From Symbiodinium natans (lineage: Eukaryota; Sar; Dinophyceae; Suessiales; Symbiodiniaceae), in assembly GCA_905221605.1 (NCBI GenBank), contig CAJNDS010001046.1, positions 407,501-471,500 of the forward strand: a stretch of DNA of 64,000 bases, in the 5' to 3' direction. The notes below the pieces were generated by a model, which worked only from the letters and a program-made list of their open reading frames with translations, made no database searches and had not been told where the DNA came from. The position numbers were made by a program, and so were the translations under genes. Shown piece after piece: positions 55,210 to 64,000 of the stretch (its first letter is position 1; each line of letters opens with the position of its first letter).

Positions 55210-58200
55210 TGAACTCTGTATGCAAAAAAATAGAGATGGAGACAGAGACAGAGATGGAGCGAGAGAGAGAGAGAGAGAGAGCGATAGAGACAGCAGAATT
55301 CGCAAATCAAGCAAAGCAAATGAAAAGAAAAAGTACTTCAATTGTCAAGAGATTTCTGAGCACCCACGCGTCTGTTGAGCCGAATTTTTGACGGCCCAAA
55401 TGTCGACACCAGACCTTTTGACTCACGGAGTGCACAGCAACTGCACTGTAAAGTAGCACCGGCTCAAAATGCTTGAAAGACCGGCATCTGGCTTCTGTAT
55501 CTGCTGAATGGATGCCACATCGTCGCGGATCACAGCCTAAGTATGCTCAGATCTTCCCAGGAGCACGTCGCAGTGAACTCGGGGCACCGGACGCGGAAGA
55601 GTTCCTTTAGGACCTCCTTTTGGCAACAAGCAAACCTCGCAGCCCCAGATGCCCGTGATTGCCCGTGTGCGCAGGGTCCTTGTCTTCCATTGCTAAAGTG
55701 GATGCAGGACAGACGCCATCGAGGGCAATGAATGCAACTTCAAAACTTGATCTGTCCACAAATATTGCACAAACTGTTTCGCGTGCTGCCTGCGTTGCTG
55801 GATGGAGCTGCAACTCACCTGTAAATGTGATACACGCCAACATGCTCTGCGGTTCCTGGTGGCATTTGCTCGTGTGCAAATGTGTGCAAGATCCCAATGG
55901 ACAAGGCCAAGGCAAATATTCAGAGGCCGGGCACATTTGCTAGTCACAGTCACTCGGCGTGGTGAAGAGCTTGGATTGACACCGTCGGCGCCGGCGTCAA
56001 CTCACCGTGCTTGAAAGCTATCAAAGCGAAGCCAACACCAAACCATATTTGCGAAACCAGCATCCACCACCATGTCTTCAACATACCCCCTTTCGTTTCA
56101 CAAGCTCGACCTCTGAGTCGTGAATTCGGCAAAGTGCCAACGCTTGCAGAAGCCTTGCGAAGACCACGCTATACAAACTCCTTCTCTCAAAAAAGTCACT
56201 TGTCAAAAATCGCTTGGCGACCCTCGCAACTACCTTGTTGCCGCATTGCTCAATACCCACACGCTGGTGAATATCACGCGCTTGTGTGGGTGTGGGGGGG
56301 GGGGGGGGTATTCAAAATGATTACGAGCGAGCCGAAGTTGAGGATAGTGATTTTGAACTTTCTGAGAGAAAACAAAGAGGACGAAGCGTCCGAACTTACA
56401 AGGTTCACCCAAAAAGTGACAGATCTCGCTAGCACCGAACGCAGCACCATTTAAAGAGAGACGGCAGAACATTGTTTGGGTATGGCAGCAGGCGGCATCA
56501 GACTGCAATTTCAACAACACAGCGTTCAGGCGCTTCACAGCTCTGAGCGAGATGCTGCTGCTATATAAGCTGCTGTGTTAATGCTCGTGCATGTGATTCA
56601 GTGCACTAAAGTGCTCACCACGAACAACAGCTTGTGTTCGTCGGCAGCGAACAAGCTTCTCTCAAGATCCTTCGTGCTCGTTGGGAAGCTCATGGCAAGG
56701 ACATGGGTCATTCAGAAGGAGTTTCATATAGCTTCATTCATGTCATGCATTTCATTCATTTCAGTCGGCATGGAGCGAGATCTGAGGTCCCTAAGACAAC
56801 ATTACTTAAACCATATCCCACCTGTTGAGTGCGCGATAATGCCTTAGCAGGGGCTTGCGCTCAGTAGATGCCGTTCTACAGAAAGTGAATAAATCGTATG
56901 ACGCGGCGGGATGCCGAAATTTTCGAAACATTCTGTGCTCTGTTTTCCCTCGCCCTTCGCGCACGTTTCAGGGGATCCTGATTGAGAAGCTCCTGCCCTT
57001 GCTTGCTCTCGTGTCAGCAACCCCTAGCTAGCGGGCGAGTGTGCATGCTCGTCATTCCGCTCGCGACTTTTACTCTCAAGTGAATTTCAATGATAGCAAA
57101 CAACAACAACGACAACGGAATGGGATACACATGGATACACAATTGGGCAGTTTGAGTTCTGTTGCGCGGTGATGTGCGGTGGAAGAAAGTTGGGCATGGG
57201 GTGTTGGCTCACTTTCAAAACAGCAGTAAGTTGTTCAACACCTGGCGAGGTGCGCTTGTAAGCTCAACGTTTTCCATGGTAGCGTGAGGCTCGCGGAGCC
57301 TCATGGCACCAGCTTCAAATTGACAAAACCATCTAACACTCATGAGGCAAGCGTCAGATATTCATTGAGGAACCACAAAGGCAGATACCACGAAGGCCTG
57401 GCAGGGTTGCAGGAAAAACGCACAGAACCGCCAATCCGTTCACTGCGTACAAGACATGGTGGCATATGACCAATGAGCGTTGCATAGGCTATGCAGCAAA
57501 GCTCCATTATTTTGATGGAACTTGCATGCGATGCGAGCCAAACCTGTTAACAGCGGAGAGAATCCACGCGCAATGCACGGGCATTCTCAACTCGAGAATG
57601 TTGGAAGTTCGGGAAACATGCTTCGCGATGACTTTGCAATCGATCAGCAAATGGATCTGGTCACCAAACACGCTTGAGCTCGCAAAAGGAGTTCCAGCGC
57701 ACGAGCTCTGAGGACCCGATCTCTTCGACCTTGGAGTCCTGAGAAAGGAACCGGTGGGGGGGGGGGGCCGGCAATTCGTGCAGATCGAGAAACAGAAAAC
57801 ACTTAAGTCAAATTGGAGCCCACTTGTGACAATCTGACGCATGTCAAACAAAAACGCGAAGAAGAAAGAGTTCTTGAGGGGATGTTTCCTCTTGGCGAAT
57901 GAAGGATGCCCGCGAGACAGCAGCTGAAAGTCTGGCGCCGGGCAAGACAGCATAGGACTCGGCCCAATCGCCTTCCCCTGCAAGGCGTCCCAGGTGTCCA
58001 TTGCCTTCGCCCCAGCCACAGTCGGCATCGTACCAATCACCGGAGTAACGGGGTTTCCAAGCTTCAGCGGTCAACAGGGCCAAAGGCAGGACCTCGAAGC
58101 AGAGGAGGCAGGCATAGCAAAGGCTCGCTTCGTCGGACCGCAACAGTCCCCTTTGCATCACGAGGCCCATGACCAAGGTTTGCAAACACGTGATGGTCAC

Positions 58201-58602
58201 CAGGGCCTGTCCACAGAACAGTCCGCACAAGAACCCGCCCCAATGCACGCCGAACGCACGCACGCACACCCGCACCCACAAACACAACACACGCACGCAC
58301 CCACGCACCCACGCACGCCCGCACGCCCGCCCGCACGCACGCGCACGAACACACACGCACACTGATGCAAGAACGCACTCGAAAGTTGCAAATGCACTCA
58401 TGTCGGACGCACATGCACTCACTCATGACAGATGCACACGACGCAGAACCGATGCATATGCCCTCACGCTCTTCACTGTCTAACACCTGATTTGTTAAAC
58501 CCTCATGGAACACAACGACAAATGTCACAACCGGCCTGAAACTGGAAAACCTGGTTTAGTCAAAACGAAAAGGGCCCGACTTTTGTTGTTATGGCATGCC
58601 AG
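55210..58602. other. no gene resolved; candidate minus-strand membrane-protein exons
   Basis: Minus 56076-56001 encodes TWWWMLVSQIWFGVGFALIA followed by a perfect GTGAGT donor. 55920-55829 is open and ends in TACAG|GTGAGT. 58220-58020 encodes two hydrophobic segments (ALVTITCLQTLVMGLVMQRG and CYACLLCFEVLPLALLTAEA). They may belong to one or two membrane proteins, but phases could not be reconciled. A (GA)n run lies at 55260-55282 and an ACGC-rich tract at 58236-58370. Confidence 0.3.
58236..58370 (+). repeat. (CGCA)n-like low-complexity tract
   Basis: CGCACGCACACCCGCACCCA and variants. Cys/Val-rich minus-strand ORFs here are artefacts. Confidence 0.85.
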
Positions 58603-58977
58603 CTACATCCGCAGATGTCCAGGCACTGCCATGGCAGGTACGTTTGCCTGGGGTGTGGGGGGGAGCTTCGTTGGGGTGAAGAAACCAGCTAGATCATCGT
58701 TGTATAGCTTGAGGCTTTCGGCTTGTTCATCGTGAACAGGGTGCAAGTCGAAGAACTGCTTGATGTGATTCAGGAGTGTGAATACATCGCCAACAACTGC
58801 AGCCTGTGGAAATGCCTTGGTGACGATCAGAAACATTACCAAGGAAAAGGCTTCGATGCCAGGCCGGGGAGATTCGTTGGCAAAGGCAAAACACCTGCGT
58901 TTCTGAAGGTGTTCTCCAGCATTCGATCGTACAGCACTGGACAGAAACTTAAAATACACCCTGTATGACCCAGCCAT
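58603..58977 (-). CDS. possible reverse-transcriptase fragment (motif A-like)
   Basis: The ORF opens at ATG 58977 in a strong context (GCCCACCATGG), 12 bases after the stop of the tandem-family copy upstream. It reads GSYRVYFKFLSSAVRSN, then SPRPGIEAFSLVMFLIVTKA, FTLLNHIKQFFDLHP and LKLYNDDLAGFFT. The last segment, D-L-A-G-F-F, fits reverse-transcriptase motif A (D-x-x-x-F/Y), and I recall similar 'DLAGFFTS' segments in dinoflagellate polymerases, but no motif C follows. After FFT the text becomes unconvincing, so a splice or a break is likely there. It could equally be an unknown cellular gene. Confidence 0.35.
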   Translation of the reverse strand: MAGSYRVYFKFLSSAVRSNAGEHLQKRRCFAFANESPRPGIEAFSLVMFLIVTKAFPQAAVVGDVFTLLNHIKQFFDLHPVHDEQAESLKLYNDDLAGFFTPTKLPPTPQANVPAMAVPGHLRM

Positions 58978-58989
58978 GGTGGGCCTTTT

Positions 58990-59675
58990 TCATTTTTCTG
59001 TACTTGAGTCCACTGCGCGTGACCCCGACTGCTTCGCTTGATAGATGGTGTGGCTGATAAACGGCTCCAACGACTCAGGATCTGGAACTGGCATCTTGTT
59101 GTCTTTATGCCATCTCCGAATAGCCCGGCTCAATTGAGCAGATAGCCTATCGTTGATTTTCTGCATGTTGAGGTCAGAGACTGGGATTGCCATGTGACTT
59201 TCAAAGACGTGCTCAGGGTATTGGTCTTGATTCGGCAATCCGTTGAAAGTTGTTGGAGATAATTTCGAGGATGGGGGGTGTCTTCGATGGATAGCCTTGG
59301 TGCTCGGCATATGCAAAGGTGGCAACTCAGCCTTGAACAAAGCCACTTGTTGCCGAAGGTGGTCCCGAAGATCTGATGTGTGATCTGTGCGCCAACCACG
59401 GGTCGGGCCGCGGAAGGGAGTTGCATGTTGCGAGCCTTGAAAATACGCTTCAACGCCGAAGTCACGGGGGTCTTGAACTGCACAGGCAGATTTCGGCTCA
59501 GTCTGAGTAGGCAGAACAAGCTGCGGTATCTGGAATCCAGTACTGCCTGTGTGGTCGTTCTTCCCAATGAGCGTTTTTCCAACTCGAAGTTGTCCATGAA
59601 GACGCTGTAGGAAGGTTCCTGCGCACACTCCGGGATGTAGGTCCATGCCGTGCCGGCCGACATCACTTCTTGCAC
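58990..59675 (-). pseudogene. tandem family of unknown function, copy 3 (truncated)
   Basis: Two overlapping minus frames form one protein. 59675-59370 reads WTYIPECAQEPSYSVFMDNF and ELEKRSLG; then frame 59370-58990 reads LRQQVALFKAELPPLHMPST, INDRLSAQLSRAIRRWHKDN and stops at TGA 58992. The first segment aligns with copy 1 (WSYVLDFFTEPIYVIFTNNY, ELETAHLEE). The second resembles copy 1 LSPLSKTIYQDINNKINTKM. It lacks the C-terminal half present in copy 1. Function unknown. Confidence 0.45.
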
Positions 59676-60480
59676 ACTCTATGTGGAAATCTAGATTCTG
59701 TAGTCAATCTGATAATCATCTCAAAAACTAAAAATTAAATAATAGAACGCGCATTATAAATCAATGTAATTTTCTATCAAGGCTTTATGCATAGTAATGC
59801 TTTTCCAGGCTTCATGGAATTCATCTTCTGCTGCTGGCTGCAAATTACGTTCAGCATCATCATCAGCAGGTACAGGGAACTGGCCAAGTTCCCCTTCCCA
59901 TCCATACCCACAGCTGCGTTGAGGTTAGCCAGAGGCATCCCGGGGAAGGTGCCATGGCAAGTGGGGCAATCCAGGAAAGGGTGTAGTGATGGCAAAGAAC
60001 TTCACGAATGGAAATTTGTATGAAATATTTCCTCAAACCTAGCATGTTCTACCACTTCGACACATGCACAAGTGGACACCTGCTCCGCACAGTCTGGACT
60101 CATGTTGAATCTGACATGCTCTACCACTGCTGCACGTTGACATGTGAACAAAGAACATGCACCACTGCTCAGCACATCACACTCGCACGCTTCAATGCAA
60201 AGATGTCTGCTCCGTACATATTCATGTCATGCATTCATGCTCTGCCGTTCATGCTCTGCAATTCAGACTCGACCTTCGGAAGCATGTAGCACTCTCTCCC
60301 TATGTTCTTCACAACATGCTCCGAACCTTCGCGTTGTCATCGTTCATGTCCAAGTGTAATCCATGAACATGCTCACGCAACTCTGCTCAGCTATTCCACT
60401 GTCCCTGCTCTGCAAACTACAACTCAAGACGTTCAAGCTTGATGGGCTCGAGGTCTTCATGACATGTTCACGGCTCAAAG
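59676..60480. other. spacer between tandem copies; nothing recognised
   Basis: AT-richer than the copies. Plus-strand CATTCATG/CTCTGCAATTCA-like words recur at 60180-60260 and also appear near 56730-56770. Confidence 0.35.
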
Positions 60481-60483
60481 TGT

Positions 60484-61950
60484 TCATCCATATTCAAATA
60501 CCAAATGCTCAAAACGAAAATCACGTTCTTGTAGAAGTGGTTGAAGCAACAGCGATGATGCACCATACACAGCTTGAGTTACAGGACATCTATAACCATC
60601 ACTGGAGATGGCGTCCCATCTCCATATCACTGTGCACTGAGAGCGTCTTCGTTGGCAGGAGACTCTCAGGCACACTCCTGCCCCCTGCTGTTTCCGAAAC
60701 ATAGAAGCGTATTCCCATTTGACTGCCAAGCTTTGCACACGTTTTCACCTCATTCTGCAGTGCTTGTTGACGAACCCGCATGTGGGGATGGTACGATAGT
60801 ACACGTTGTGTCGCGTTTGTCGATGCCACTACTTCACGATCTCGTCCGAGTGGAGGCTTATCCGCGTTGTGCAAAATTATTCAGGTCCTCCTTCCGTCAC
60901 TGCGAGCTCCTGCTGCATGTCCCCGGTTAGCTTGTCGAGGTCCATCTCAGTGCAGGAGCCGTTGTCCATGATGAAGGAGCGTAGCGTGCGGTGTACACCA
61001 TTCTGTTGTAAGGAGTCAAGGATGTCAGACACCTCCCCGTAATTCATGAAGGTCACGTCGCCCATGATGAACGAGTAGTACCATGTTCTGATCCTATCAT
61101 GGATATTGAAGAAGCCGAGTACGCGGGCTAGTCGAGTGGGCGCTTGGCGATGGATCAACTCAACAAGCTGGAGCATATGGCTAGTTTTTGGCCACGCCGT
61201 GTGATGGTTTATGGCGTGGACGTAGTTCAGCATCACCATGCAATGTAGGTGTCCGGTTTGGTACTGCTCCGTCACCTCCGGTGTATGGCGACACGTAGGC
61301 CGAGAATGTCTCGAAGTGTGTGGTACTGTTTTTCGAGTTGCAAATCTTGCGTGGTAATGTGCTTGTAGGGTATCTCGACCCCTGGCTGTTGTGGATTAGT
61401 AAGCTCACGGTGTCCTGCTACCATGTTCTTGTTCTTCCACTGAAACGCAAGGACTGTGGGCCACGCTGCTCTATGATCACGCACTGGAAATGTCTGGCGC
61501 GTGGGGTAGGGTAAGACGTGCATGAGGTCGTAAAAGTCTCTGGGAAAATCTTCTTTTCGTAGGAGGAACTTGAACGCAACGCAGTCCGGTTCTCCAGCTT
61601 TGATGTTCTGAGTCATGTTGAAGACTGCTTTGTTTACTGGTCGTAATGCGCGTGTCTGGTATCGCTCGAGGTAGAAGCCTTGAATTAGCGCGGCGTTCAG
61701 GTTCAGGTACTTGACGACGGGGTGGCATCTGGGCGCAAATACCACGCCCTTGCTGGACGTCCTCTTGGTTGCGTAGCTGGGCCTCGAGAGGAGGGTAGAC
61801 TCCAAGCGTAGTGGATTGTCTGCTTTGTCGAAGTTCTTGCAAGTACGACTGGATCTCTGTTCTGGACCTGTGTTCCAGAGTGTATCCGACCCCGTTGTCC
61901 ATGAAGATGAATCTGTATCGTGGGAGGAGGAATTGTAAGGCTTGCTCCAT
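60484..61950 (-). pseudogene. tandem family of unknown function, copy 2 (frame-broken)
   Basis: Starts at ATG 61950 with MEQALQFLLPRYRFIFMDNG and SRTEIQSYLQELR. The frame shifts and 61800-61272 continues VVFAPRCHPVVKYLNLNAAL, VAFKFLLRKEDFPRDFYDLM, TFPVRDHRAAWPTVLAFQWK. A third frame, 61275-60877, reads HMLQLVELIHRQAPTRLARV, TWYYSFIMGDVTFMNYGEVS and SFIMDNGSCTEMDL. A fourth, 60874-60600, reads LQNEVKTCAKLGSQMGIRFY. The FxFMDN/FIMDN motif occurs in every copy, and SPGRAAWRL in copy 1 matches APTRLARVL here. Two FIMDN-type motifs in this span suggest it may contain parts of two copies. No known domain. Confidence 0.45.
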
Positions 61951-62040
61951 GGTGACGACGTTGGTTGCAGCTGACTATCAAGCAAGAAGTAAGAGCAAAA
62001 AGCATCGGATTTGACTGACCAACAGACATTCCAATCTACT

Positions 62041-62290
62041 TGCAACGCGGGCAAGCGTGTAGCAATACCAGTGGTTGACAACTGTGTCCCATGTCATGCT
62101 CAAGAAAGTCGACAGTAACTATGTGCACTTGACGCTCTCACAACGACATGTGACACATTGCACTTGAAGCCTGAAGCATGAATGGTCCGCAACACGCATG
62201 TCAGGCACCATGTGGGAAGGTCAGCAAGTTGCTATGACTGTGAGACATCACACGTACAGGCTACCCTTCACTGGTACACTGAAAGATCTG
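62041..62290. other. spacer between tandem copies
   Basis: No coding text. Contains CACTTGACGCTCTC and CATGTCAGGCACCATGTG but no repeat I can identify with other spacers. Confidence 0.3.
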
Positions 62291-62292
62291 GA

Positions 62293-63621
62293 TGATATGC
62301 ATCTGCTGTCGTCGGTAACGGGTAGCTGATCGTCAGGATGTTATACGTTGCTGAGGGAAACCTCTGCACTCGTGTCCAACCGGACGCCGTTGATGATGTG
62401 TGGTTTTGCCAGGGTTCTGCTTCCTCTGCCGACTCAACCTCGTCGTCAAAATAGTAGTCGTTGTGAAACGGGTTGGGATGCCGTTGTTGGCTGTTTTTCT
62501 TCGTCGATCAATGCCATGATAAGCCGGTAGTGTTGCGTGATCCACTCTTTGACATTATCACGAAGTGGCTGGCATTGTATGTTGCACGCCGCATGGTGCA
62601 TCTCGGCCCGTGTGAAGTCTGCACTGAACAAGTCATGCGTCAGACGCCACGCAGCTCGTCCTGGAGAGAAAAACTTGATGGTGTGGATCACCATGTGGAT
62701 GTCCCCAACGGACAGTGTGTTGACCCTCATGCATGACGAGTTTTTGGCTCTCCAATGTTTTAACTTGGCGTCGACAGCAAAGAGTAGTTTGTGGATGCCG
62801 TGGAGCTCAGGCGCCAAGTGTTCGACGAACTCTTCGTGGGGTGGGGCTGTTGGTTGATGACAGCCAAGACTGCATTCCACTCCATGTCCTGACGTTGAAC
62901 GCGCGGTGGTCTTGGCTTGGGCATCTGAACATACAGGACGCGTCCATCTGGTAGGGGAGGGAGCGTTACAGTCATGTCCTGCAGGCATACCTCTCGCTGA
63001 GGTAGAAGAAGCGTCTGGCCGCACGGGCTAGATGGACTGTGAGCTCACACCATGAGGAGGTTGTCATTGCATGACTTGCTCTGGCATTGCGCGTGAAGGC
63101 GATGTGGGCAATGCGGGGCACGCAGAATGCTACTCCCGGTCGTGGGGCATCCTCGGAAAAGGGGCGAGCGAAGCAACCTGGCCAATGTTCATCTTGGTGT
63201 TGATCTTGTTGTTGATGTCCTGGTAGATAGTCTTGGAGAGCGGTGACAAAATTCGCCGGGTGGCTGGCGTAAATGAGGACAGAAGTGCCATGGTACTGCC
63301 CGATGGGATAAATATGTCGTCGAAGTTTTTCTTCTGTGGTATTTGACGAAGTGCGGAGTATGCGATGGCGTTGTTGATGCGAACGTACCCTCCTCGGTAT
63401 TCCTCAAAGTAAGCTGAATGGACGACTTTGTGAATCCTGACTTTTTCTTGATAACGCACGCCCATGCGGTGGTATGTGTCGTCGACGTAGTTGCGCAGCC
63501 TGGATGAAACTCGATAGTGACGATGGGGGTCTTCTTCCAAGTGAGCCGTTTCAAGCTCGTAGTTGTTCGTGAAGATCACGTAGATGGGTTCCGTGAAGAA
63601 GTCCAGAACATAGCTCCACAT
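62293..63621 (-). pseudogene. tandem family of unknown function, copy 1 (best preserved)
   Basis: ATG 63621 opens WSYVLDFFTEPIYVIFTNNY, RLRNYVDDTYHRMGVRYQEK, IAYSALRQIPQKKNFDDIFI. The frame continues, with single-base shifts near 63150, 62990, 62845 and 62490, through AFCVPRIAHIAFTRNARASH, VTLPPLPDGRVLYVQMPKPR, EEFVEHLAPELHGIHKLLFA, NTLSVGDIHMVIHTIKFFSP, KEWITQHYRLIMALIDEE and HNDYYFDDEVESAEEAEPWQ to a TGA near 62293. Without the shifts it would be about 430 residues. Three of the four shifts lie at or beside short homopolymers (C4/T4, CCCC-A-CCCC, CCC), so assembly error is as likely as decay. No domain recognised. Confidence 0.5.
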
Positions 63622-63829
63622 GATGCTCGTGAATGCGCTCTACCCTATCATGACTGCAAAATTGGCATCTACGCCAGCATGCAGTGCATCCCTACGCCAT
63701 GCTGTGTGAAACTTCATGGAGCCACTATGCGCCTCTTTGCTTCCCGCACGGTACGTAGTGCTGTGTTCGGTCGACTGTTTCGAATTTGAAGTGAAAAGAA
63801 AGATGCGGTCGTCACTTCGTCATTATTGA

Positions 63830-64000
63830 TGTCCTCTGATGGCTTCATAGGTTACCTGGTGTTCTTCTGTTGAACTTCAGGTCCTGTTTGTTCTTCTCGA
63901 AGCTCTTGGTGATCTGGATCGGCGAGTTGTAGATGTGGAGGTGGTTCTGGGGTAGTAGAGGTTGATCGCGACGCCTAAGATTTCAGCATTCTGCGAGTCA
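63830..64000 (-). pseudogene. tandem family, C-terminal end of a further copy (runs off window)
   Basis: Minus-strand text from the window edge reads NAEILGVAINLYYP, then after a one-base shift at CCCC, HLHIYNSPIQITKSFEKNKQ and ends at TGA near 63835. It is in the same direction and at the expected place for another copy upstream of copy 1, though its similarity to copy 1's C-terminus is weak by eye. Confidence 0.35.

Noticed and set aside
58064-58528. Cys/Val-rich minus-strand ORF and Thr/His-rich plus ORF
   Set aside because: Follow from the CGCA-rich tract, although hydrophobic text just downstream (58220-58020 minus) may be real.
1-64000. Dinoflagellate spliced leader or relict leader sequence
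   Set aside because: I looked for CCATTTTGGCTCAAG and its reverse complement and saw only a chance 10-base partial match near 3934.
1-64000. tRNA, rRNA, snRNA genes
   Set aside because: No cloverleaf with conserved A/B boxes or rRNA core sequence was recognised by eye; a covariance-model scan would be needed to exclude them.

Overview
The window looks like nuclear DNA of a dinoflagellate, probably a symbiodiniacean-type genome. The evidence is: very low coding density; genes split into many short exons; introns that often begin with GC or GA instead of GT and nearly always sit in an AG|G context; retroelement fragments of kinds I associate with dinoflagellates; many degenerate TTTAGGG-type (telomere-like) tracts; and abundant micro- and minisatellites. 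Most long open frames are repeat shadows. The genes had to be read exon by exon. No database search was possible, so all assignments rest on motifs read by eye.

Every gene I can support lies on the minus strand, in keeping with the unidirectional gene clusters known in dinoflagellates. In transcription order (right to left) they are: (1) 58.99-64.0 kb, a tandem family of related but unrecognised coding segments, followed by a short reverse-transcriptase-like ORF; (2) 52.9-55.2 kb, an ankyrin-repeat gene whose last exon reads in frame through about 6.6 identical 120-bp repeats; (3) 43.35-47.33 kb, SF3A2 (U2 snRNP splicing factor 3a subunit 2, PRP11-like), at least 11 exons with an intact frame; (4) 36.3-42.6 kb, a DUF1796 putative papain-like cysteine peptidase gene whose long intron holds a decayed retroelement; (5) 28.84-31.21 kb, a CNOT3/NOT3-like gene (CCR4-NOT complex) of about 16 tiny exons that encodes only the N-terminal domain; (6) 6.35-7.0 kb, 3.66-3.85 kb and 2.97-3.40 kb, terminal exons or whole small genes for charged helical proteins of unknown function.

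Between these lie retroelement remnants: gag-like at 0.27-1.2 kb and 34.1-34.7 kb, reverse transcriptase at 27.3-27.9, 33.4-34.0 and 39.0-40.9 kb. There is also a large collection of repeats: a 1.7-kb palindromic telomere-like tract (10.5-12.2 kb), a 1-kb TGGTGGG array (21.0-22.0 kb), a 57-bp array (22.0-22.4 kb), a run of 77 C (23.9 kb), and a composite dispersed element carrying telomere-like repeats, seen three times (38.1, 41.5 and 46.2 kb) with one copy inside an SF3A2 intron.

SF3A2 (pre-mRNA splicing) and CNOT3 (mRNA deadenylation) are housekeeping genes; nothing suggests that the neighbouring genes form a pathway. The most novel-looking parts are the tandem family at the right end, the in-frame 120-bp repeats of the ankyrin gene, and the composite telomere-like element.
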